A stretch of 64,000 nucleotides of DNA, taken from the NCBI GenBank assembly GCA_015178975.1, contig WHVD01000276.1, positions 1-64,000 of the forward strand, in the 5' to 3' direction. Shown piece by piece: positions 11,415-21,196 of this stretch (position 1 is its first letter; every line of letters starts with the position of its first letter). This DNA is from Hysterangium stoloniferum. Its lineage: Eukaryota; Basidiomycota; Agaricomycetes; Hysterangiales; Hysterangiaceae. The position numbers and the translations under genes are program-made. The notes beneath the pieces were generated by a model. The model ran no database searches and was not told the origin of the DNA. It saw only the letters and a list, made by a program, of their open reading frames with translations.

Positions 11415-12431
11415 TTAGTACTTAGTGTAGCCACCCTTTGCCTTTAATACATCTGAAACCCTCCTAGGCATACCTTCAATCAAATCCTGACACACCTTTG
11501 CATCAATCCTGTACCATTCATCCACCACCCTCTCCCACAACTCTTCCATCCCCTGGGGTGCATTCTCATACCCTGCCAACCTCCTCTTCAGGTGATTCCA
11601 TAGGTGTTCAATGGGATTCAAGTCAGGAGACTGTGCTGGCCATGAGAGAACCCTGAAACCATTTTCTTGGAACCAATTCTGGGCCTTCTTGCAGGTATGC
11701 TTGGGGTCATTGTCCTGCTGGAAGATGATACCATTGGCAGATTTACCATAGTCCTTAAGACTGGCTTGCAGGTCATCCTCCAGAATCTGGATGTAGAGAT
11801 CCCCATCCATCCTTCCATCAATCTTGCATGCATACCCAACCCCCTCCCACAGCATGCACCCCCAAACCATTAAAGATCCACCACCAAACTTCAGGGTTCC
11901 CTCAACCAGTCTGTCACTCAAGCCCTCCCCTGCCTTTTTCCACACCCACTTCCTGCCATCTGACCCCAGCCTATTAATTTTGGTCTCATCAGACCACACC
12001 ACCTTCTTCCAATCCTCCACAGTCCAATCCTGATGTGCCAAAGCAAAATCCATCCTCTCCTTCCTATGCCTCTTAGAAAGAAGAGGCCTTTTCTTCTTTA
12101 CCACAGGCTTCATCCCAGCTGCCTTGAGTCCACGATGCACTGTTTGAGGATTGAGTGACTGGTTGGTGATAGTGCAAAGTGCCTTTGTTGCATCTACAGC
12201 TGTATCAGCCTTTCCAGAGCTGATAAGGCGTTGTGCAAAATGGATGTTGGCTGTGGAGAGCTTGGAAGGACCACCACCAGAGGACTTAGAAAGGTGGGAA
12301 CGGTGTTTAGAACGAAGTCTAGAGATAGTAGCATAACTATAGCCAGTAGAAACTGAAATATGTCTGGCAGAATGGCCAGCATCAAGTAGAGAAAGAATCT
12401 CATACTGGGCAGCAGTGGAAAGGGGATGCAT
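11415..12431 (-). CDS. Tc1 transposase (DD34E)
   Basis: A 338-residue transposase is read from the internal ATG at 12431 (MHPLSTAAQYE); an in-frame upstream extension to 12686 would run into the inverted repeat and is unlikely to be used. Order: N-terminal helix-turn-helix (YEILSLLDAGHSARHIS, then TISRLRSKHR), Tc3-like second HTH region (NPQTVHRGLKAAGMK), then the catalytic core with WSDETK, FQQDNDPKHT and SPDLNPIEHLW. I count 34 residues between the second Asp and the Glu, the Tc1 DD34E signature. The enzyme binds the inverted repeats and moves the element by cut-and-paste into TA sites. Length is normal for the family and no stop or frameshift is seen. Confidence 0.93.
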   Translation of the reverse strand: MHPLSTAAQYEILSLLDAGHSARHISVSTGYSYATISRLRSKHRSHLSKSSGGGPSKLSTANIHFAQRLISSGKADTAVDATKALCTITNQSLNPQTVHRGLKAAGMKPVVKKKRPLLSKRHRKERMDFALAHQDWTVEDWKKVVWSDETKINRLGSDGRKWVWKKAGEGLSDRLVEGTLKFGGGSLMVWGCMLWEGVGYACKIDGRMDGDLYIQILEDDLQASLKDYGKSANGIIFQQDNDPKHTCKKAQNWFQENGFRVLSWPAQSPDLNPIEHLWNHLKRRLAGYENAPQGMEELWERVVDEWYRIDAKVCQDLIEGMPRRVSDVLKAKGGYTKY

Positions 12432-12566
12432 AGTTAGAATTGAGGGAATCTTAGCTGAGAAAGCCCTTCTACTTATACTGTTGTATATAATGATCACATG
12501 ACATGTTGAAAAACATAAACAAATGCAAACAATCAACATAGGCAAATGGTTTTCATGCCAGAACCT

Positions 12567-12779
12567 GTCAGTTACAAAACGTATCCAATGAACCCTCTCA
12601 ATTAAAATATTCATAGTGTTTCCATATATGGATATTACATAATATAGTTCTTCCATATAAATATATACATGATTGGTCATGTTCACAAATAGTTTGGTGA
12701 TTTCTACTATTTTATCTACTGGGATATAGCATATATAAGCTGAAACTACAAAACATTGGATACATTTTGTAAGTCACTG
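12567..12779 (-). repeat. Right terminal inverted repeat of the Tc1 element
   Basis: It mirrors 11176-11388. The inner copy of the end motif lies at 12567-12590 and the outer copy ends at 12779, followed by TA. Confidence 0.9.
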
Positions 12780-12946
12780 TATATCTGTATGCAATCGATT
12801 GTGACTCTTAGTATTTTGTTGAATGCCCTGATGTAATATGACTACTCACTTTCAAAATATGTTGAAATACAATCTGTCTCAGGCAAAATATCTTTCTTAT
12901 TATATTCACAGAGCTAATCCCAGAGGGGATTTGAGCCTTTGAGCAT

Positions 12947-13193
12947 ATATTTAGAAATTGGGTGCTAGTACAGGGACAGATGCCCTGCATTGATGCCCAT
13001 CTCAGAGGGGGGTTCATTTTCTAGAGTGGCATCATGACCTCTTATCCACAGGCTAAGTTCTAATTTTTGCTGGAAAAAAAAAGACAGGTAAATAAAAGTT
13101 ATGTGGATGTATATGTATCGAAATAATAATATATAGATATATATATAATATAATATAGAAAGGGTAGACATATAATTTTGATGGGTTCTAGTC
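12947..13193 (+). repeat. Dispersed AT-rich repeat R1, second full copy
   Basis: It matches 6997-7247 from TATATTTAGAAATTGGG to the final GGGTTCTA. One insertion (CTTATCCACAG) differs near 13040. Confidence 0.7.
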
Positions 13194-13610
13194 TTATTCT
13201 CCCCCCTGAGGTGGAGGGTCCTTTTGATGGGTTCTACCCTATATTAGGGAGACCGTCCACCTTTTTTGGTAGAAGAGTCCAAAGAGTCCAAAGGGTTTTT
13301 ATTTTATTTTATTTTATTTTTATATTTTTTATTTGGCTAAGTCCCTAATATTTTTGCCGAGAAAAAAAAAAGAGAAGTAAAAGTTGTGTGCCTATGTGGG
13401 TATGTGGATGTATGTGGGGGCCAGCATCTAAACAGCCAGATGTCTCCGCCCTCGCTAAATGGCCAGCCTTCTTTCTGGCTAAGGTGGAAACTGTGGAGTC
13501 TTCTACAGAAACCCTGGGAGTCTTGTATGAAAACAGTGGAGTCTTCTACAAAAAACTTGGACTCTTCTACAAAAACTGGTTTGGAGTCTTCTACAAAATA
13601 GTAGACCTAA
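13194..13610 (+). repeat. Repeat R2 with GTGGAGTCTTCTACAAAA units
   Basis: GGGGCCAGC.TCTAAACAGCCAG begins a block ending in several ~20-bp units of the type GTGGAGTCTTCTACAAAAAC. A related block is at 51210-51480. The left edge carries CCCTGAGGTGGAGGGTCC, the reverse complement of the right edge of the 51-kb copy (GGACCCTCCACCTCAGG), so the full element probably had inverted ends. ORFs inside are repeat-derived. Confidence 0.6.
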
Positions 13611-13639
13611 AAAAGGTAAAGATAAAGGCAAATATAAGC

Positions 13640-13865
13640 ATCCAATAAGCATCCAATACTATAGCTGTAGCAGTCATGGATCATGTTTATGAATGGCATT
13701 AAAGAGGTTTTCGAAACAGAGATTTTCACACAGTGAAGACACTTTCAAATGGATGTTGTTTGGTGTTAAGATTTATAACAATTTCTATTTTTGGTAAATA
13801 AGACTATTCCCGCAAACCCACATTTGGAGTACCAGGCAATATTGACCCCACAAGGACCCATATCT
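13640..13865 (-). repeat. Dispersed repeat R3 (MITE-like), inverted relative to the 37.5-kb copy
   Basis: The reverse complement matches 37490-37715: a GGTCAAT.TTG.C.GG end, TTTACCAAAAATAGAAATT, CATCCATTTGAAAGT, then CCTCTTTAATGCCATTCAT and ATGATCCATGACTGCTAC. A third, shorter relative is at 49159-49255. Confidence 0.65.
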
Positions 13866-14380
13866 ATGAGTTACCATTTGGCAACCTTAGAAGCCTTGTA
13901 TCCCTGTCTTGTTAGAATAGTAGATAGAAGGACACAGAAGTCACCAGAAGTGACCAAACTCAGACTCAGACTCAAACTCGAATGACCAGCAGTGGTAGAT
14001 TGCCAACATACAGATGGCGCTACGGTAAGTACATATGGGTACATATGGGTCCAAACCACACACAATGAACACTCCCACCTGGTGAGGATCCAAGAATATG
14101 TAAAACTCCCACCAAATCAAAGAAATATGAGAAAGATAAAAGGAAGCTCCCACCAAATATAAATAGTGAACAAAAAGAAAATAGCTTGGGAGCTCCCACC
14201 AAATGTAAAAACTAAATGTGAAGCACAACAAAGGGATGTGAATCATTCTGAGAAGAAGGGGCTCTAGATAATCTAGGGGAAGAGTGTGAAGAATGAACCA
14301 GACCAGAGTAAGTACCACTTGAAAAATGAACTTGGGTAGAATTGGCATGATCAGGAGGACAAGATGATCCTGTGATGTAT
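13866..14380. other. No supported gene
   Basis: There is a short CAGACTCAGACTCAAACTC tract at ~13963 and repeated CTCCCACCAAAT words between 14070 and 14205. No coding evidence. Confidence 0.3.
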
Positions 14381-14949
14381 TAGCCTTATTTTGATACTAT
14401 TTTCCGAAAAAAGAGTCCAATGCTCTATCAAAATGTGCAAATACTCAATTCACTGCAAGGTAAAATAATTTAAGTATTTGATATTAATCAGTGGCAGCCT
14501 AAATAGACTTAGAACCCCTGAAGTCAAGAGTTTACTTGAATATATGCACCCTACTTCCCAAAGAAGGTTTTGAGAGCTGCTTGTGCAAGCTTGTTCTTTT
14601 TCTGTGAAAATATGTACTTAAAATATGAATAACAATTCACTGATTCCAAAGCTAGATTTAACTTCAATACTAGCTAGTTTATATATATTTTATACTATTT
14701 ATCAAACAGTAAAAATATTTATAAACAGGTCAAAAGATTAGATATAAAATAAAACACTATTTGGGTAATATATGCTTTATTTACACTAACCTACAAGGTC
14801 TACTGTGATACTAACTTATCAGGATCTTAATATAGCCTTAAGGATCTTGCAATGATATTCTCAGTACTTATTTATGTGAATATGCTTTACTAATTCACAA
14901 TAAATGAGCAAGGGAACAGGGATTATTTGTAATGTAATAAACAGTCAAA

Positions 14950-15320
14950 TTACTCAACAAGAGGTGACTGAAGTCTTAGAGTACAAATAACAATGTAGAG
15001 GGTTTATTTGCAATGTATTTAACAGTCAAATTACTCAACAAGAGGTGACTGAAGTTTTTAGATTACAAATAACAATGTAAAGAAAACTAATAATCAATAC
15101 TCAATTAGGAGATGACTATAGTATAAAGGATTAATACCAGAAGCTCAACAAGAGGTGGCAGGGAATCCTGATTGGTTAGAAGAGTGACCAGGGGGTAGGA
15201 CTATTGTCAGAAGCTCAACAAGAGGTGACAAAGGAATCCTCAGTTAACTTAGGTCAGCAGCTCAACTAGAGGTGACTAAGTATTTGTATTTATTTGTCCA
15301 ACAGCCCAACAAGGGGTGGA
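14950..15320 (-). repeat. Scattered CTCAACAAGAGGTGAC motif array
   Basis: The 16-mer or close variants occur near 14955, 15037, 15147, 15211, 15262 and 15305. The first two sit in ~82-bp direct repeats (ACAGTCAAATTACTCAAC plus AAGAGGTGACTGAAGT). No reading frame is conserved across the units. Confidence 0.7.
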
Positions 15321-15762
15321 ATAAACTGTTTGCTGCAGTAGCACACTGATATGGCTGATAAAATGTAGTAAAGATGTTATTAGATTTTTTCAAGGCTGGA
15401 GCTGAGCTCCTTATATACATTTTAGTCTGAGACATTTAGAAGATTCTAGAAGATTGAATGATGTCATTCTGGGAGGAATGATGTCATTTAGAATTTTCTA
15501 GAATTTTCTAGAGCATTGTGGAAGGTTCTAACTACTTTCAAGACACTATAGAATATTCTTGGCACAATAGAACTTTCTCGAATCTTATAGAATATTCTAC
15601 AATATTCTATCTATTATTAGTACCTATTAACTACTATTCCTTTGGAAGCTACTGGAATATTCCAGGGAATTTCCGGTTTTTGCTGTAGTAGCATATATAA
15701 TGACATAATGCTCTCACGCCTGTACGCACACATGACATTCTTTGCATCTTGTGACTGGCATG

Positions 15763-15857
15763 TGTTGTGACTGTCACACACCTTTGTGACAGTCACGCAC
15801 TTTTGTGACCGTCACGTGCCTCTGTGACCGTCTCCCACCCTTGTGACAGCTGTCACT
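15763..15857. promoter_or_regulatory. Array of GTGAC-N-GTCAC palindromes
   Basis: Five near-perfect palindromes at ~19-bp spacing (15766, 15785, 15804, 15823, 15842): TGTGAC, one to four bases, then GTCAC or a variant. They lie ~350 bp upstream (minus direction) of the TATA box near 15410. The regular spacing suggests a binding-site array in an LTR promoter; the factor is unknown. Confidence 0.5.
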
Positions 15858-16530
15858 CGTTGTGATGAGTTTCCCACCCACCATGTAATAAATACCAGGT
15901 GGCCGGTTTTATATTATTATGTAATTATTATATTTACTTTTAGCTAATTATAAATATAATAATATATAATATATATTTTGCCTTGATAATGCGTGATTCG
16001 CATTTTGTGGGCATCAGAGTTTGAAATGTCATGTGAATATCACATGATCACTCGCGAGTTGTGAATAAGTGCTAAGTTGTTGACATATTAATCAAAAAAG
16101 AATAAAAGGTAAATATTTAATAACTTGCTCAATTTATAAGATAAAAATACAAAATAAATTGTATAAATTCAAGATAAATCAAACAAATATTGTACAATTT
16201 TACTGTCGCAATATAATTACATTTAAATATTCATTTTCGCAATTTGTTAGGGGAAATTGTTTTAAAAAATGGAAAAGACTTAGAAATACATAACAATGAC
16301 AATAACATTTGCCAACGGTGAAACAATGAAGTAGATGATTTTAAATGGTGATGAAGATGATTTCAAGGACATGTCAACGGTGGAGGGGCAATGGTTTGAA
16401 TGGCAAAGACAATGTTTGAAATGGCAAAGACGGTATTTTGAACAGCGAAGGTGATGGTTTAGATGGCGAAGACACCCCTCTCAATGCCATGCGCAAATGA
16501 GATCTCATTCATGAGGGGAATACACATAGA

Positions 16531-16535
16531 GCTAC
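16531..16535. repeat. Target-site duplication GCTAC (left of solo LTR)
   Basis: GCTAC at 16531-16535 is repeated at 17798-17802, directly flanking the solo LTR. Confidence 0.85.
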
Positions 16536-17797
16536 TGTAAGGAATCCGGCTATTTACTCTCTCAAATAATTAACAAATGTTGACACGGCAAGGGATTCAA
16601 GAAATAAACATATAAAGGTCCAGTAATTTAAATACTGATAGATTAATTAGCTGTGCTATTAAGCTTAAACAACTAAAGTCAATATTTGTTTGGTCTCTTC
16701 ACAAATTCAGATGAACTTGTAGTGACGTGCTCTACGAAAGTTAAGTTCTCCTTGAGAATAAAGGTTCGGGAGCTGAATGTATGCGCAATAAGTCAGCGGA
16801 AACTTGTCGTAAGCCTTCGCTTTCTTGTAGCCTTTTAGTTTACTATTTATAAAGATTTAACAAGCTGTTAAATAATATATAAATAGAGAAATTGTCCGAG
16901 AGTCGAATATCCAAGCGTTTGTTTAAAGATCGATTAACTGTGCTGTTAAAATGGGCTCTTGAATAACCTAAACGGGCAGGGATTTCAGTAATGAGAATTT
17001 ATTAGGTTTACTTAAGTGATTAGTAAGCCTAAGGGTTTTCTGGGAAGCTGAGGGAACTTAGATGAATTAGCTAAGTTCAAGAGAAAGAGTTCAAGATGCT
17101 GCAAGTGTAGGTGCTTGCAGTTAGATATCAGACTAAGGCTATTTTTGTCCTTAGGATGATTAGATAAGCTTTGAGCTGGTGCTGTTGATAGTAGTAAAGT
17201 AGTAGTTTATTCAGTGATTTAGGCCTCCTTTTATACATGTAGAGATTTTTGCTTAATAATATCTAAATAACTAATTAGGAAATTATTAGAAGCTTTTAAA
17301 GGTTTCTATAATTCCACTATGATGTCATAGCTATCACCTGACTCGAAGATCTGAACCGAAGATCTGAACCGGTCAAGTCAGGAAATAAACCCGGGATGGC
17401 CGAGGGTGGAAGCAAAATAAGCCGTGGCGCCGAAACGGAAATAAACGTGGCCGGGCGGCTGTGAAAACTGCTTGCAACGATTTGTAAACATGTCGTCACG
17501 TCGTCGTCACGTGATGTCACGTGATCGCGCGATAATAATGCGCATATATATACTAATATAATATAATAAAAACCCGGTCTCTCGAAATTAGATAACCCGG
17601 CTTTATTATATTTATATTTCGACCACTCTAGGCTTCGATTACATAATATGATGTCATTTGAAGCTTTGAGTATTCGAAGTTAAAAGGAAATAGCCTAATT
17701 CTTGAATTAATAAATAAAATAAAATAGAATAAAATAAATTGAAATAAATTCGGGAAAATTAAGGGAAAATTCGTGAATATATACTAGATACATCACA
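16536..17797 (-). mobile_element. Solo LTR, same family as the 28.7-36.1 kb gypsy element
   Basis: This 1262-bp block is the reverse complement of the LTRs at 28709-29981 and 34827-36099, with TG...CA ends and a 5-bp GCTAC duplication. It arose by LTR-LTR recombination of a former full element. Relative to the young LTRs it has lost several CpGs to TpG/CpA (for example CTCGACC to CTTGACC and TTCGGATC to TTCAGATC). A 67-codon ORF (17317-17520 minus) is shared with the other LTRs, but all 8 differences I see change the residue, so I do not call it a gene. Confidence 0.9.
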
Positions 17798-17807
17798 GCT
17801 ACCAACT

Positions 17808-18480
17808 CTATCAAGAGCATCAAACACTCTAAAATGAATCAAATAGTATGACATGGAAAGCTTTTCTTCAAAAACAAGCTTATAACTTGAAAACATACTT
17901 AACTTCTAAAATAAACAGATATCACTCATCCTATCTCTGACAAAATTCATGGTTTAAACAGAGCATTTCTGCTAAAAACAGTCTAAACCATCAACACATG
18001 GGAAAAGCTTAGGCAAAGCATTTCCTATTCCTGGGATTGGGATCCCAGACCCCCCAGGGAAGTTTCCCCCTGACTCTCGTATTAAATGATAGAAAGGAAT
18101 GAATGATCCCCAAACTTTAACCCTTGAAAAAGGTCTATCATTTCTATCAAGAGTATCAAACACTCTAAAATGAATGAGATGGAAAGCTATTCTTTAAGTC
18201 TTTAAGAACAAGCTAATAACTTGCAAACATACTTTACTTCTATAGTAAACATATGTTACTCACCCTAACTCTAAGTAAATTCAAGGTTTAGGCAGAGCAT
18301 TTCTGCTAAAACAGTCTAAATCATCAATACATAGGACATGCTTAAGCAAAGCATTTCCTATTCCTGGGGTTGGCACTCCAGACCTCCATATTAAATGATG
18401 GATATTACAACAATCATCCTCAATCCCTAAATCCTGATAATAGTGTTAAATCACACTAATGGGTGCTTAAAAACTCCAGC
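17808..18480 (+). repeat. Tandem duplication, two units of ~336 bp
   Basis: The landmark CTATCAAGAG.ATCAAACACTC starts at 17808 and 18144. The units stay alignable through GAGCATTTCTGCTAAAA and AAAGCATTTCCTATTCCTGG. Non-coding. Confidence 0.75.
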
Positions 18481-18889
18481 CCAAAGCAATTAAAGAAGCT
18501 ACAGAAATCCCCTTCTGAGTTTCCTATAAATATTTAATAAAAACAAAGGTTTTTACCTCCAACCAGCCCTTATTACAGACAATATCAATATATATTCTGT
18601 CATATCTAACAATATTTAACAAGCCAAAGTTCCACTTGAAAACATACTATATTGTCCTACAAACAATATTTTCTTAATCTCACTCTATCAAGTTCTGCTT
18701 ACATAATCTCTATTACATAATCTGTATTACATGAGCAGTCTGGACCATGTCCATTTTCAATGTCACAGGTGACACAATGCCAAAATCCTGGTCAATGTCC
18801 ATCACCCTCATCAAAATCCCATGTCCTGGGTAATACCCATCAGAACCCTATCACTCCCATCATCCACCCAATCCCTGGGTTTCACACAC

Positions 18890-19680
18890 TAACCCTTGAC
18901 CCAGATCAATCTTTTTAATCAATCTGAGCAATGTGTTGCAACCAGATCAACCCCTTAATTAATATAACCCTTCCATGTCAACCAGATCAACTTCTTAATT
19001 GATCTGAGCATTGTCTTGCAATCAGAATATTCCCCAAATATTCCTGAACACTCTCTGACAATCAGATACTCTATCATGAGTCTTGCATTGCAATCCAATC
19101 AGCTGTTAAATTGTTCTGGGCATCATCCCACAATCAGATCAACCTCTGGGCACTGTCATGCAACCAGATCAGGCCCTTAATTAATATTGGCCTTCTACTC
19201 CCATCAGATCAACCCCTTAATCAATCTGAGCCTTCTATTGCCATCAGATCAGCCCCTTGATTAATCTGAGCCGTCTATTGCCATCAGATCATTCATTAAT
19301 CTCAGCCTTGTGTTGCAACCAGATCACCTTCTCAATTCATCTGCACATTGTCTTGCAATCAGGATAATTCCCCAAATATTCCTGAACACTCTGACAACTA
19401 GAATATTTGTTCTAACCCTTACATTGCGATCAAATCAGCTGCCTGATTTTTCTGAGCACTGTACTTTAGTCAGATCATCCCCCTGACTGATCTGGGCACT
19501 GTCATGCCACCAGATCACCCCCTTAATTAATCTGAGCCTTCCCCTCCCATCAGATCATCCCCTTAATCAATCTGAATCTCATCCTACAACCAGATTAGCC
19601 CCTTAATAAATCTGAGCCTCATCTGGTAACCAGATCCCCTTCTACATTCATCAAGCCCTTGTGCTTCAACCAGATCACTC
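18890..19680 (+). repeat. Satellite of ~40-bp units with a higher-order period
   Basis: About twenty diverged units of the type CAGATCAACCCCTTAATTAATCTGAGCCTT...TTGCAAC; in the regular parts CAGATCA recurs every 39-40 bp (19204, 19244, 19284; 19510, 19549, 19589, 19629, 19668). A variant block with CCCAAATATTCCTGAACACTC occurs at ~19031 and ~19369, a higher-order period of ~338 bp. The right end runs into the 3' part of the minus-strand gene ending near 19584. Confidence 0.8.
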
Positions 19681-21089
19681 CATTTGTGCATCGTCTGCCC
19701 CCATGACATCGGACACCCACACCAAATACACAGCCCCCGAGGAAACCTAAAATCTTTCTTGATGTCAATTACCTTCCCACCGTAGTTATTCATCGTGCAT
19801 TTCGCTGTTGCGTGGTCCCGGATCAACTCATTCCCCATCAACAAATGAATCATACAGCACTTCCTCATCTTTTCCAGTTCTCCCTTCAACCGTGCCTCTT
19901 CATCCATTTTGAAATCACCAACGCCTTGAGTTTTAGCCCTTTGATTCGCAATTGAACCGCTAGACCAATTCATCCCGCTCACGATTGACTGTCCACTTTT
20001 TATAGCACTCGACCTGCCTGAAGGCCCAGAGTAGCCCCGGCTCCGTTTCACAGCTCCACCACTACTTTCCAAATCTTCACATGGTCTCTTGTACCCACCA
20101 CTTAAACCACCCGACGACCTTCGACTGCTCAATGAGTCACAACGAACCAATCCAGGTGGTCCCATTGATCCATTAGATACTACCCGTGACTCCCACCTAC
20201 CGTCCCGACGGATCGCTCTAATACACATTCATCAGTACTTAGCAATTCTCAAAACAACCATTTTACATACTGCGCATCCACTTGACATCCTCCCAAAGCT
20301 CCTTTTCCTCGAGTCCCAGTCACCATTTCAGATCTCAATTCTTCAGATAATATCCTTTCTCTCCCATTCACATTACACCTTGAAATCATCGGTTCTGCAG
20401 TCATTGATCCAAATCTACTTCACATTTAATATAAAATCGTTTAATATATATAGAACACTGACCTTGAGACCCTCTCCGAGCCAGGTGAGTCAGTATAAGT
20501 ATACATAACTTCGCCATCTTTACAAGTCCCACACCCGCTGAAACTCTCTTCAATAACATCCAAAAATCTGAAATAACTACGAGTACCTTGACAATCCTTC
20601 TAAACCAACCATCACATTCCCTCTCGATCTATTATCTCCCCCATATTCACCCCACTCGTCTTCCAAATCCCACCCATCACCCCTTCTAACAATCTGTCAG
20701 AATCTAAACTGAAACAACAAATCAGTTTACATACTCTACTATTCCCACATCTCCTTCGGGAACACTAGTCACTGTGAAGTCCCTCTTCGTACAAAGTCAA
20801 AAGTCTACCAAACAAGTACTCAGTGTTTGCACTTACTCGTTCGATTCCCGTCTCGCTACTTTCCTTGCCGCACAAAGATCACAAAATGATGCTAATGAAC
20901 CGCACGTCACTGGCCTCCCATCGTTGTATGCTGTGAATGGAGTCCATCCACACGTTCTTTCCTCCCAGACCGCCCTTCTCAACATATTGATCCCCTGTAT
21001 ATCTTCAGCCTCCTTGACAAATCTAATACTCGCGTCCTCCGTCACATACAAATACCCCACACCCCGTGATCCATCTCTGTTAACCCGGC
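19584..21089 (-). CDS. Cysteine-rich C-terminal exons, resembling the tail of fungal RecQ-type helicases
   Basis: Splice-consistent exons include 20837-21089 (acceptor CATAG, donor GTAAGTG) and 20463-20567 (acceptor TTTCAG, donor GTCAGT), followed by an ORF at 19584-20228. The first encodes RTCGWTPF..YNDG..VTC...FCDLC, which resembles the zinc-binding segment after a RecQ helicase core. The second has CGTCKDGEV, and the last has MRKCCMI and LCIWCGCPMSW, paired-cysteine motifs like those I associate with the C-termini of fungal telomere-linked helicases. No helicase core is present. The splice to the GC-rich exon 21197-23095 is in phase, so both may be one gene. The tail runs into satellite DNA. 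Some small exons between 20230 and 20460 are unresolved. Confidence 0.4.
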
Positions 21090-21196
21090 CTATGTTTGAA
21101 TTAGAGTCATCGCGATAAATGAATGAGATCAGAGTTGTCATCGGGTTTGGGAGTTAAGACTGAGACTGATGTAATCTAAAGAATTATTTAACACAC

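Larger units (their letters stand above)
11176..12779 (-). mobile_element. Tc1-type DNA transposon, full length
   Basis: This 1604-bp element is bounded by TA/TA and by 213-bp terminal inverted repeats (11176-11388 and 12567-12779) that align without gaps. It carries one transposase ORF on the minus strand. The ends start CAGTGACTTACAAAATG. The transposase frame shows no stop, so the copy may be recent. It inserted 15 bp after the FunK1 copy B stop codon. Confidence 0.92.
14380..16100 (-). other. Probable LTR or promoter-leader remnant, minus orientation
   Basis: Read on the minus strand, this AT-rich block has a palindrome array (~15857-15763), then a TATA box in GTATATAAGGAGC (~15410), then a leader with repeated GTCACCTCTTGTTGAG words. 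That order resembles the U3-R-U5 plan of the LTR at 28709. The ends were not resolved and no gag or pol sequence is attached. Confidence 0.4.

Noticed and set aside
13871-14348. Minus-strand hydrophobic ORFs that look membrane-like
   Set aside because: They come from T-rich, repetitive CTCCCACC-type sequence. There is no conserved topology or start context.
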